From assembly GCA_004014935.1 (NCBI GenBank), contig CP025324.1, positions 1,116,001-1,180,000 of the forward strand: a stretch of DNA of 64,000 nucleotides, written 5' to 3'. Below are positions 22,822 through 31,889 of the stretch, piece after piece. The notes below the pieces were generated by a model. The model made no database searches, was not told the DNA's origin, and saw only the letters and a program-made list of their open reading frames with translations. A program made the translations under genes and the position numbers. Origin of the DNA: Saccharomycopsis malanga. Taxonomy: Eukaryota > Ascomycota > Saccharomycetes > Ascoideales > Saccharomycopsidaceae. Position 1 is the stretch's first letter. Each line of letters opens with the position of its first letter.

Positions 22822-23418
22822 TGCACGTCTGTTCAATGTCCAGTTGTTAAGCGCTGTTATAATTATTGGTTGATTGGGTATAGACACCTAATAGGATTGA
22901 TAGCATACTTTTTATGTGCGCGGGCTCGTAACTTGGATAATAAATGGCTGAATATATAGGTTTATAGTGATAATATACTTAAAATGTTGAGATAGAGATC
23001 TAGAAAAATTGTGATAATATTCTAAAAAAATTTTCACAGCCATTTATTGATGGATCTGCCCTTGGAAGTATATACTATGGATAATTTACGTGCAAGCCAT
23101 AAAAATAAGTCTTGAAATGATAGCTCCCTATATAAAAGAGGTCTGAAGAGGAAATAGAGTCTTAAATAGTGATTATAAGATGCCTAAAAGCTTGATCGAA
23201 GGCTATAGACCATTGCGTAGACCCGTAAATATAACAAAAATAGGAAATGCCAATGGCTTGAGTATTGCCTGATAAATCTAGCCAATCAGACCATAGGGCT
23301 AGAAGCATATAGACGTTTACCGCCAGCGATACAAATATTTTGATAATATTGTAGTATTCTTCTCCTAAAATAATACATTAGAACCATTTGTATCCCCGTA
23401 AATATCTAAATAGTCAAA

Positions 23419-23520
23419 TAATAATATCTTATATTTCGAGCCCAGTAAATATCAATTTTTGTATATACGCGCACTCTCTAAAGCGACGTGGTAAAAACCA
23501 GCCACTTGTAATTAGTAAAA
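23419..23520 (-). mobile_element. S1 element, 3' fragment
   Basis: The antisense copy shows the tail AATAATAT, the terminal CTTATATTTCGAGCCCAGTA, the TATATACGCGC motif and the start of the body. It is truncated about 100 bp from its 3' end. Confidence 0.65.
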
Positions 23521-23659
23521 TAAAACAAGAAGAGCAATTGTGACCAGAATAAGTATATAGTGACGGAATCTAACGTATCTAGTCAATCAAAACATAGGAA
23601 CATGTAGAAGTTTACCAAATAAAAATATCCAGAGTGTATGTAACGTATCTTTGTTTTAT

Positions 23660-23896
23660 GATAAAAATTCTTATATTCCAAGCCTAGTACATCTTGACTC
23701 AGTTCCTTTTATTATTTAGATTTTGGAATCAAAACTGAAAAGGTCCTCCTAATCATAATTTTCTTATTTAATACATTGAAAAGTAAGCATTCATTGGCCT
23801 AGATCCTGTTGGAGAATATTATTCACTAAACTATCCTACCAGGTCTTTTTCTCTTCTCCGAGAACACTGGCCGCTGGACCATATGGCCCAGCGGCG
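23660..23896 (-). mobile_element. S1 element, near full length with internal deletion
   Basis: The antisense copy has the terminal CTTATATTCCAAGCC, the body motif AAGTAAGCATTCATTGGCC and the tRNA-like head (CTCCGAGAACACTGGCC, then GGCCCAGCGGC at the 5' edge). Compared with 34863-35168 it lacks part of the middle, including the TATATACGCG motif and the B-box stretch. Confidence 0.65.
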
Positions 23897-24027
23897 AACT
23901 CTATACAAATTTTTAATAATTAAATCATGCCACACCTATTTCTTTTTTAAACACTTACTTACAATATTAACAATAAAAAAACTTGACATTGACAAAAAAT
24001 TATAAAATACAAATGGTGTAAACTGAT

Positions 24028-25191
24028 TCAATAATCATCCTCATCATCGGCAATGACTCTTCTTTTTTTATGTGTTCTAATGGTTTCGTCGTCCTCGTCA
24101 TTTCCTTCCTCATATCTTTTAGCCCCGCTTTCTTTGAGTCGATTTAATCTTTCTGATCTTTCCAAATCGTCTTCCTCGTCATCACTAACGATTTCTTCGT
24201 CATCTTCAGCTACGAAATCGTCGTCATCTTCTTCATCAAAATAGCCTCCATTTCTCAGCTTACTGGCAACACTGGTTTCCTCGTCATCGTCATCATAACC
24301 GTAAGAATAAGACGCCGTACTTCTAGAAGAAGCGGCTCTTCCTGTTTTTTCCAACTTTTCTTCTTCCAAAAGCCTTTTCTGTTCCAACTTTCTTTGATGT
24401 CTCACGGCCTCTTCTTCTTCTTTTTCTCTTTTACGCAATTCTGCCTCTGGATCGACATTAAGCAACGCACTGTTCACAATTCCGGTTTTGGCATTCTTAC
24501 TCTTTATGTAGTTTGTGAGACGCTTATGGATCTCGGAATTGGTGGAGGATGGAATAAATTTCATGTTTCTGCTGAATATTGTGTCGGTTTGGAAAATCTC
24601 CAACTCGTTATGGCGGATTGTGAGGAAATGGTCAGATGTAGGGTTTCTCACTACATCAAAGATTTCATTGCCTAATTTAAGCGATAGAGATCCATCAGAC
24701 CACTCTATAAAATGGGCATTGGACTGTTTATACACCTTGTCACCTACTTTGTTGTACCTCCACCTTATTACGTTTTCTGCAAACAACTTCTCCATCTCCC
24801 TGTCCTCCTCACTCAAGTGTTGCTTTTCTACAATCGACTCCTTGAACGCAGGGGCATCAAAAGGCAATGGCTCCACGTTCAAAAAAGCAGGCAAATTTAC
24901 AAAATACGTCTCGTCCTTCTCAGACTTGTTGGTAGCAGGATGTTTGGCTAGATCCAAATCAATTGAATGTATTTCCTTTTCTTCAACTTCTCCATCTTCA
25001 TCCACTTGTTCTTCTCCATCGTCTTCCTCAATAAAATTAGTCCCCTTTCCATCTTCGGACCCACTGTCACTTCCTCCTTCTCCAAATAAATCATCATCAT
25101 TATCATTATCACTTTCGTTAATCTCATTATTAATTTGTTCGTCTTTCAACTCATTCTCCGTTTCGGAGTGCGGATTCTCTTCCTGCGACAT
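24028..25191 (-). CDS. LEO1: Paf1 complex subunit Leo1
   Basis: The 387-residue protein has a strongly acidic N-terminus (about residues 1-75). The Leo1 core follows (about 95-230), including YFVNLPAFLNVEPLPFD, the segment RWRYNKVGD and SNAHFIEWSDGSLSLKLG. A Lys/Glu-rich coiled stretch comes next, then a very acidic C-terminus with a basic patch (THKKRR). Leo1 pairs with Paf1 in the Paf1 complex, which travels with RNA polymerase II and supports H2B ubiquitylation and H3K4/K36 methylation. The length is close to that of yeast Leo1 (464) and fission yeast Leo1. The ATG chosen is the first in frame and opens the acidic region. Confidence 0.95.
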   Translation of the reverse strand: MSQEENPHSETENELKDEQINNEINESDNDNDDDLFGEGGSDSGSEDGKGTNFIEEDDGEEQVDEDGEVEEKEIHSIDLDLAKHPATNKSEKDETYFVNLPAFLNVEPLPFDAPAFKESIVEKQHLSEEDREMEKLFAENVIRWRYNKVGDKVYKQSNAHFIEWSDGSLSLKLGNEIFDVVRNPTSDHFLTIRHNELEIFQTDTIFSRNMKFIPSSTNSEIHKRLTNYIKSKNAKTGIVNSALLNVDPEAELRKREKEEEEAVRHQRKLEQKRLLEEEKLEKTGRAASSRSTASYSYGYDDDDEETSVASKLRNGGYFDEEDDDDFVAEDDEEIVSDDEEDDLERSERLNRLKESGAKRYEEGNDEDDETIRTHKKRRVIADDEDDY

Positions 25192-25744
25192 TTGACTGTT
25201 AATTTATGGAATATATCACAGCTATTAAAACTTTTAGTCTTTTCTAGTTATTAGTAGGAAAAGTCGGCAATTATCATAAAAATATGGGTTTATTGATCAC
25301 TTGTTTATAGCCAAATAACGCCCTATCATGACGATATTTGGATTTTTCAGTTTAAATTTCAGAGGTTACCCGGTGTTGGTGTTGACATAATAGTAAATTG
25401 TATATAGCCCTGTAATATAATAATATATTACATGTTGTAATATAATAATAATGATTTGTATATTAAGCGCTGTAATATAAGAATGATAATAATATAAAAA
25501 CATTTATACAAGTCAAACTCTGTGTAAATTACAACTTTCTGTATTTGAATGCCCCTCCTTCTTGGTATAATATATACATATTTCTAATGGCTAATGGCTA
25601 ATGGCTCGTGGTTAATGAACACAATTTGTTAAGCTCTTGTAATGTGAGCCAAAGAAAATCAAGTAAAAATATAGTAATAGAAAACCGAAGGAATTTTCCA
25701 GTAATAATATTTTTTGGTTTGACAATTTTTTTAGTGATAAATAT

Positions 25745-25948
25745 AGTAGCCGATTCCCGACACCAACACTTTTTACTCACTGCTTTTACAATGATGAACA
25801 ACCAAGTGCAACTGTATGAAACACAAACTAAAACCAAAGTCTAATGCTTACTTTCAGCCAATTGGGTGAGAAGATTATGATTTGGGCTTTGCCAAGTCCA
25901 TTTAGACATAGCGCGTATATACGAAATAGATATATATTGGCCTCAAAA
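25745..25948 (+). mobile_element. S1 element, 5'-truncated
   Basis: The copy starts at a degenerate B-box region (GCCGATTCCCGA) and continues through the body motifs AATGCTTACTTTCAGCC, AATTGGGTGAGAAGATTATG and AAGTCCATTTAGACAT, then GCGCGTATATACGAAA. The head with the A-box is missing. Confidence 0.65.
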
Positions 25949-25966
25949 ATACAGTAAAATATCTAT

Positions 25967-26045
25967 TAATAATAGTCTCATCTTTTTAGCCCAGTACAAT
26001 TCCATATATAAGTGCTGTGATTAAACGGACTTGGTAAAAGCCTAC
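25967..26045 (-). mobile_element. S1 element, 3' fragment
   Basis: The antisense terminal 80 bp are present: an AATAATAG tail, AGCCCAGTACA, and GGACTTGGTAAAAGCC from the body. It lies directly beyond the tail of the plus-strand copy. Confidence 0.5.
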
Positions 26046-26124
26046 ACAAATCCTTTGTATTTATTTTACATTAAAAGACTCCATTGCAATGTTTATTTAT
26101 TGAAATTGTCCTATAAGAGATTTC

Positions 26125-28971
26125 CTATTTACGCCATTGGGTATTTAATTCGCCAGCCCATGATGATTCTACTGGTCTGAAAAAGACAAGCTGGCCGTTA
26201 TAAAAGTCTTTAATTTCCATTTCATCAGTAGTGACTCTTTTCACTCCATTGACGTTTTGATGGGCGACCAGAAGGGTGATATTAGTCAAACTTGACGAAT
26301 CAAAACTCTTGACTTCCAAAACAATCGAAGTATGGTCAGGATTACCAAAAGTTTTGACTGTGTTTGCGTTTTTGAATGTGACTGAGGTATACTGGATGAT
26401 ATCGCCTCTTCTAATATCATCCAATTGTTTAGATCTTGAAAGAACGCCATTTTGAGCTCTCAAGGTCAAAATATTAACTCCATGATTGAATGCGTCACTG
26501 ACATAGGCATGATTGCCACAGCCTTTTTGCAAAGCGTCATGAGCTAATGTCCAGCATTCTCCGTTGCCCACTTGTTGGCCAATCTTGTTTTCCGCCCAGC
26601 TAGCTACATGGTCGCCAAACATTTCAGAATTGGAAATCAAAATAGGCTTGACAGGTGCTGCAGGAGGCGGAATGTCGAGCCTTTCAACTTGAGGATTCAA
26701 AGGAGTGTTTAGCATTTCCCAGTTGATTTTGATTTTTACAATCGACAAGTCAAAGAATCGAACGCTTATGATTCTACTTGCTTGATTGTTGGTGATGGAC
26801 AATGACGTTGTGTAAGTTAAATTGTCAAAACATTTCGGAACCTTGAAATCAGTGGTGTTAGCATACCAGCCATTGTCCAATTCCAAGTCCAAATCGTGGG
26901 GTTTCCAGATAATATCAGGAATCTGCGGCTCAGCAGCAGAAACAGGAATTGGCACAGGTGCTCTGTCGTAAGCAGGTTTCGTTGGTTTTGGAGCTACCTT
27001 CGGTTTTGGCTTTGGAGGAGGTGGTTTCTTCAAAGGCAGCGCTGCTTTTGGTACACGTGGCTGAGGCACTTTGGGAGGTTGTTTGGCTGATGGTTTAGAT
27101 ACCTGAGATTGTTCTACGTGTTCAGATTCATTTGTTACAGCATCTTGATCAAGTTTGGTACCTGTAGAGCGCAAATTCTTTCTAAAATCAAAAGTTGTAG
27201 TTTCAGAAAGTTCAGTTGATGGTTTTGGAGCTGGTTTGGGTGCTGGTTTTGGCTTGGGTTTTGGTACTGGTGCTGGAGCTTTTGCTCTAGGTTTTGGTGC
27301 TGGGGGAGGAGTCTTTATAGCGGTTGATAAAGAATTGACTTGCGGTTCTATTGTCATTTTCTTGTTCAATTCATCTGTTAATTCGCTCATATTATAATTA
27401 GCAATTGGTTCTTCTACTCTAGGCTTTGGCGCTGGAGGAGGAGTCTTTTTGGCGGCGGATAAAGAGCTGACTGGCGATGCGATTGTCGTTTTCTTGTCAA
27501 GTTTATCTGTCAATTCATTCATATTGATTGGATCTGTTCTGATAGTCTCTTCTTGAGGTTTTTCGTTAGTGCGTCTACGAGTAAACTGAAATGGCTCAGC
27601 GTGCTCATCGCTGGACAAATCAAATCTGTTTAATTTCAATCCTAATGGTTTTGGAGGTGGTGGGAAAGCACTCTTAGGTTTTACGGGTTGTGGAGCTGCA
27701 ATTTTAGAAGTGGCTACAGTGTCAGTTGGCGTATTTACTGGAGATCTGTTTGGTATCTCGGCAACAGTTGAGCCATGAGGCCTTGGAGGAGGAGCAAAAG
27801 TAGGTTTAGTGTTGTCTACCATTAGAATTGGGGTTTTACGAGGTGTTGAAACGACTGACGACACAGTAGAAGCACTTCTAGACACCCTGGGAGGCGGAGG
27901 AGGCGGAGATCCACTGGAAATAGAAGGTTTAGACCCATGAGGTTTTGGAGGAGGAGGAAACTTGGATAAATCAACAGAGATGGTCGCTGATGAAATAGTT
28001 TGTTTATAAGTTTCTTTGTACGGTGAAGCCATTGATTCTCTTGATGGTAAAGAAACAGGAGGTGGCACTGGAGATTCTTTAGTTGGTAAAGAAATAGGAG
28101 GTTGTCTAATTGATGGAGATTCTCTTGATGGTAAAGAAATAGGAGGTTGTACTGATGATTGTCTTGATGGTAAAGGAACTGGGGGCTGTTTAATTAATGG
28201 AGATTCATTTGGTGGTACTGGTGAAGCTATAGAAGTTCTACTCTGAGTATTGGTGGACCCAATTTTCCCTCTATCTTTATGAACAGGTGGCTTTGGCAAG
28301 TTTTTAATGTCAATTGAAGGCCGGGCTGCGAAAGAAGACACAGGAGAGGCAATAGGAGCAGGAATAGGCTGACCTGGAGCAGATACTGTGGTAGTTGCTG
28401 GTTGAGGAGGCAATGCAAATGCTGGTCGTTCATATGGATTATTTCCAACTACAGTATTTACTGGTTGCTCGTATGGATTCTTTCCAACTAGAGTATTTCC
28501 TGAATGGGTTTGAGTGGCTATTGGTTGAGCCAAAACCAGATTCTGAGAACCTTTTCTGAATTGTGATAGCAAATTGGCAGGTTGTACAGCGGGTGTCTGG
28601 GAAGGCAGCCCTTGTGGCTGTTGGGTCAATAATCCATCATGAATTTGCGGTTGGTATTGATACTGATTACCTACAACTTGCTGTCCTGGAACATACTGTA
28701 TTGGTTGTACTGGTTGTACTGGTTGTACTGGTTGTACCGGTTGATAAACAGGATTAGGCAGTTGGACTTTGGCCACATTTGCCTGACTATCCGTTTTCGC
28801 AGCCTTGTCATCAGTATTTCCATTCCTTTTAGCAATTTCTCGCTCTCTGGCACTTTTGACAGCCGAATATCCCGTCTTGCCAACAAATACCGTCGCTTTC
28901 GCACCTCCTTTCAACGTGGCTATTCCAGCCTTCTTGAACGTCCCTTTGTTCTGATTCCAGAATTCAGACAT
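26125..28971 (-). CDS. AIM3: AIM3-type protein with BBC1/AIM3 cysteine-protease-fold C-terminus
   Basis: The 948-residue protein has a short conserved N-terminus (FWNQNKGTFKKAG, then GAKATVFVGKTGYSAVKSA) and a long proline-rich disordered middle (about 60-690) with many PPPPPP and PPPKP tracts suited to SH3 and profilin binding. A folded C-terminal domain (about 700-948) ends it. That domain carries GECWTLAHDAL with Cys806 and NPDHTS with His880, the Cys/His arrangement of NlpC/P60-like folds. Yeast Aim3 and its relative Bbc1 work at cortical actin patches during endocytosis; Bbc1 has an N-terminal SH3 domain, which is absent here, so AIM3 is the better name. A 12-bp tandem repeat (about 28690-28745) encodes a PVQ run, and a PPxSLPSRES motif recurs around residues 250-320. 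Confidence 0.85.
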   Translation of the reverse strand: MSEFWNQNKGTFKKAGIATLKGGAKATVFVGKTGYSAVKSAREREIAKRNGNTDDKAAKTDSQANVAKVQLPNPVYQPVQPVQPVQPVQPIQYVPGQQVVGNQYQYQPQIHDGLLTQQPQGLPSQTPAVQPANLLSQFRKGSQNLVLAQPIATQTHSGNTLVGKNPYEQPVNTVVGNNPYERPAFALPPQPATTTVSAPGQPIPAPIASPVSSFAARPSIDIKNLPKPPVHKDRGKIGSTNTQSRTSIASPVPPNESPLIKQPPVPLPSRQSSVQPPISLPSRESPSIRQPPISLPTKESPVPPPVSLPSRESMASPYKETYKQTISSATISVDLSKFPPPPKPHGSKPSISSGSPPPPPPRVSRSASTVSSVVSTPRKTPILMVDNTKPTFAPPPRPHGSTVAEIPNRSPVNTPTDTVATSKIAAPQPVKPKSAFPPPPKPLGLKLNRFDLSSDEHAEPFQFTRRRTNEKPQEETIRTDPINMNELTDKLDKKTTIASPVSSLSAAKKTPPPAPKPRVEEPIANYNMSELTDELNKKMTIEPQVNSLSTAIKTPPPAPKPRAKAPAPVPKPKPKPAPKPAPKPSTELSETTTFDFRKNLRSTGTKLDQDAVTNESEHVEQSQVSKPSAKQPPKVPQPRVPKAALPLKKPPPPKPKPKVAPKPTKPAYDRAPVPIPVSAAEPQIPDIIWKPHDLDLELDNGWYANTTDFKVPKCFDNLTYTTSLSITNNQASRIISVRFFDLSIVKIKINWEMLNTPLNPQVERLDIPPPAAPVKPILISNSEMFGDHVASWAENKIGQQVGNGECWTLAHDALQKGCGNHAYVSDAFNHGVNILTLRAQNGVLSRSKQLDDIRRGDIIQYTSVTFKNANTVKTFGNPDHTSIVLEVKSFDSSSLTNITLLVAHQNVNGVKRVTTDEMEIKDFYNGQLVFFRPVESSWAGELNTQWRK

Positions 28972-29122
28972 TGGCCTAGAATTGTATGGGTAATAGTATA
29001 GTTTGTACCAGTATAATATGAACAGTAAATGTTGATCTTCATGGCAATAATGTATGAAGGGTATAGGGGCACATCATGTGATTGCAATGAAATGTGTTAA
29101 TACGGTAATATGATGATAAATG

Positions 29123-29194
29123 AATATAATTACAAATGATAATATAATTACAAATGATAATATAATTACAAATGATAGTATAATGACAAATAGT
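29123..29194. repeat. 18-bp tandem array, four units
   Basis: Three exact units of AATATAATTACAAATGAT and one diverged unit adjoin the tail of an antisense S1 fragment. The position suggests an amplified S1 3' tail. Confidence 0.75.
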
Positions 29195-29197
29195 AGC

Positions 29198-29390
29198 AAT
29201 ATCTTATATTTCGAGCCCAGTATCTAAAACCCAGTGGCGAAACCCACCCAATTGGCTGAAATTAAGCAGTAGACTCGGCCGGATGGCTCAGTGGTTATAC
29301 AATGGCAGATGATAATATAATTATATCATTGGTGGTAAACTTCTATATTTTGAGCCCAATGTATACCAATTGCGTAGTGGGTGTGACAAA
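29198..29390. mobile_element. Cluster of S1 fragments
   Basis: Three pieces in mixed orientation lie together: an antisense S1 end (CTTATATTTCGAGCCCAG, from about 29203), a plus-strand S1 head with an exact A-box TGGCTCAGTGG (29284-29294), and another antisense end (TTGAGCCCAATGTATACC, about 29350). The parts probably result from nested insertion or rearrangement. Confidence 0.55.
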
Positions 29391-29689
29391 ATGTTTGTAA
29401 CAGTGAAATGTTGTAACTTTAGAAACTATCTGGGTGAGCGTATGTAGAATGTACTTTATAATTTTACAAATGTTCCAATAATTATCTTATCGCATATACG
29501 ACTGAATATATAGGTTTACTTAATCTAGTGATTAAAGTTTGGTACAATATGAATGTAATCGTATATGCTTATCATATGTCCTTTTACTAAACATCCGAAA
29601 TTCTATCTAAAACTTCAATAATCAGGATTTTGGTTCAAGAGAGAACACAGAATACCAAAATTGTTGTTTTGAACAAACAACCTTTCTTC

Positions 29690-30570
29690 ACCAAAGTCAA
29701 AATAACATTAAACTATTTGCAACCTCAAGTTGAATAGGAATAAATGCTTTTATAAAACGGACTCCCCTAAACAGAGGTATAAAGCTTATTAATAAGCGGA
29801 TTACGCTTTACCGAGCCCCGAAAAATATTCAGTGTATAGTGGAGGTTGGAAAATGCTAGTTTGATAATATATAATGATTATTATCAAATATAAGCTCCTT
29901 CAGGAGCCTATAAGTAGCCATGCTTTTTTTTTTTTGCTCTTGCGGTACGTGTTTCTTTGGAATAAAAGCTCATACAAACGCTGGAGGAAACACGAATAAA
30001 ACTAAAAGTAATAAGAAACTATGGATTAACATTGAAAAATAAAGGCAGTCTCTCCGAGAGGTGAAAAACACCATCTGTAGCAGATTTTGTGCTATTTTCG
30101 ACAAAATGATACTTTCTCACTATTAAATAAGTTATACAAGCCAAATATCAAAACAAAGTACATAGTATAAAACTCTAGGATTTACAGAGTATGTAAATAT
30201 ATCTTTTGTATGGTTTGCATTTTTGTAAAGACACTAGAATATGACTTGAAAAAATCAAATTTTTGTCAAAACTGACAATTTTCTGTTATATCACATATTT
30301 ATTCCTAAAATTGAAATTTTTCATTATAAATAGTACTACAGTATAGCAAAAAATTTCAATATTAGCTTATGCTTTTTTGAATTCAAAATAGCCAGGACAG
30401 CCCTAGTTTAACTGAATAAAACGTTTGCTGATTACTCCAAAACGACGAGAGCGCGAATCGAGTCCCATAACCCAAAGTGAGGAACGCCACACTTATTTTT
30501 CTGCACTATTCTGCACTATTTTGGGTGGCGCATGCCTCAACCAACTTGGCCACTGGGTAATAGTAAGGTA
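29690..30570 (-). mobile_element. S2 element copy A, noncoding, tRNA-like head
   Basis: About 880 bp align end to end with copies at 50060-50970 and 52235-53150. In element sense it runs right to left. The tRNA-like head at 30430-30570 contains the A-box-like TGGCCAAGTTGG, a CGCCAC/GTGGCG hairpin enclosing two ACTATTCTGC repeats, and a B-box-like CTCGATTCG. The AT-rich body carries no long ORF. Near the other end a conserved stretch reads CGCTTTACCGAGCCCC. I found no terminal TG/CA pair and no gag or pol coding sequence, so a long tRNA-derived SINE-like element fits better than an LTR. The class is inferred. Confidence 0.6.
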
Positions 30571-30574
30571 TATC

Positions 30575-30820
30575 AAATAATATCTTATATTTCGAGCTCA
30601 GTACATATAAAAAAATAAATATACGTGCTATTTCCAATAATATTTTGGTAAAGCCCAGTGGGGAAACCACAATAATATCCTCTTAATCATAATCTACTCA
30701 CTCTTGAGCTTGTTAGGTCTTTTTTTCTTTTTCGAGAGTACTATCTACTAAAGTATCCTGCCAGGCCTTTATCTCTTCTCCAGGAGCACTAACAACTGAA
30801 TCACCCCGCCCAGCGGCAAG
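30575..30820 (-). mobile_element. S1 element, internally deleted
   Basis: The antisense copy begins at its tail (AATAATATCTTATATTTCGAG) directly beside the head of S2 copy A. It continues through diverged body sequence to the head (CTCTTCTCCAGGAGCACTAA, ACTGAATCA). Part of the middle is missing. Confidence 0.6.
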
Positions 30821-30911
30821 CAAAACTAATTATTATTACAACAAATTGACACAACAAATTGACAAACAGTCGCTTATATTAATTATATAAACACAATTAC
30901 ATTCTGGACAC

Positions 30912-31466
30912 TTAAGATAAGGACATTATAGCATTGACCATATCGTTGTTGTTCTCCTTCAATGCCTTGACAGCCTTGGCTCTAGAGCAGTTGGTTTGAG
31001 CAACTACAATCTTTACATCAGCTGGGTCAACACCGGTCTCGTCAACTTCTTCTTCTTCTTCTTCTGGGGCCTCTGTTCCCTTTGAATCGGCAGCAGCTTG
31101 CAAGTCAGCGGTGATGGAGGCTGGCGATTTGTCAGCATTAGCGGCTTGGATGCTTTCAGCAGCGTTTTTCAAAACTTCTGGAGAATTCTCCTTCAATTTA
31201 GCTTGAGCTTCAGCAGCTTGCTTATATCTTTCAGCCAAGTTTTCCAATTTGGCCTCACCAAAAACGATATAGGTGCCAGCAGCAGACTTGAAGACTTCTG
31301 GTCTGTCAATGCCGAAAACTTGGTTGCCTTTTCTTTTGAAAGTGACTCTAGAAATGCCTTCAACCTTCTTCAAGTTCAATTTAGTAAATAACTTTCTGGC
31401 CTTCTTTTCATTCTTAGAAAACACAGACACTTCAGCACCAGCTGGAATTTGTTCTTCGATAGACAT
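30912..31466 (-). CDS. EGD2: Nascent polypeptide-associated complex alpha subunit
   Basis: The 184-residue protein has the NAC domain at about 14-80 (KKARKLFTKLNLKKVEGISR, then RPEVFKSAAGTYIVFGEAK). A Gln/Ala/Lys-rich linker and an acidic run of five Glu follow. A C-terminal UBA domain (about 145-184) includes VAQTNCSRAKAVKALKEN and ends NAIMSLS. Egd2 pairs with Egd1/Btt1 at the ribosome exit tunnel and shields nascent chains. The length matches the yeast protein (174). The codon use is that of a strongly expressed gene. It shares a 423-bp divergent upstream region with the unrecognised gene at 31890. Confidence 0.97.
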   Translation of the reverse strand: MSIEEQIPAGAEVSVFSKNEKKARKLFTKLNLKKVEGISRVTFKRKGNQVFGIDRPEVFKSAAGTYIVFGEAKLENLAERYKQAAEAQAKLKENSPEVLKNAAESIQAANADKSPASITADLQAAADSKGTEAPEEEEEEVDETGVDPADVKIVVAQTNCSRAKAVKALKENNNDMVNAIMSLS

Positions 31467-31889
31467 TGTTATATTTTTATATTTTATTAGTTTTAACCGC
31501 TTATTATCAATTGTTAATCACCAGTTGTTAACAATTATAAAGAAGAAAGATGTCGAAAAAAACTACCAATTTTGCTCATACCAAATTCGCCCAAAAATTG
31601 CCCAAAATTTTTCACCTCTTCATCCGCCAAGTAGGGTAAATGGTTATGATTTTTGCTTTCGTGTGATGGATGCAGCTTGGTGCGTCAGGACGCAGCAGGA
31701 AGGGTAGAACCGACCGTAATTGGAAGAAGAATTTGAAGAATCCATGAGTGAGAAATAGATAAATAGAGAAAATTAGAGGAATAGTAAAGATAAAGAGTAC
31801 GAGACACGTCCACTAAGCCCAATCAGCTTGTAGGTGTTTTGTGTAATTGTTTGTGGGAGCGCCGTTGATAAGAAAAAAACGACGTTACC
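31467..31889. other. Divergent promoter region of EGD2 and the gene at 31890
   Basis: This 423-bp region holds no gene. T-rich tracts lie next to EGD2. I did not find an element I could name with confidence. Confidence 0.4.

Larger units (their letters stand above)
22822..24027. other. Intergenic between LEO1 and GMH1 with two S1 fragments
   Basis: This 1.2-kb spacer upstream of GMH1 holds two antisense S1 copies (23419-23520 and 23660-23896). The remainder is AT-rich with no gene. Confidence 0.6.
25192..26124. other. Intergenic between AIM3 and LEO1 with two S1 copies
   Basis: The 933-bp spacer upstream of LEO1 contains TAATAT-rich low-complexity sequence (25400-25500) and two S1 fragments arranged tail to tail (25745-25948 plus, 25967-26045 minus). 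No gene is visible. Confidence 0.6.
28972..30911. other. Intergenic between EGD2 and AIM3, filled with repeats
   Basis: This 1.94-kb spacer contains an 18-bp tandem array (29123-29194), a cluster of S1 pieces (29198-29390), a complete S2 copy (29690-30570) and an S1 copy joined to its head end (30575-30820). Only about 90 bp at the EGD2 side is repeat-free. Confidence 0.7.

Noticed and set aside
22822-22887. GMH1 extended N-terminus of 22 codons
   Set aside because: The extension starts at GTG; the first ATG at 22821 is the plausible start.
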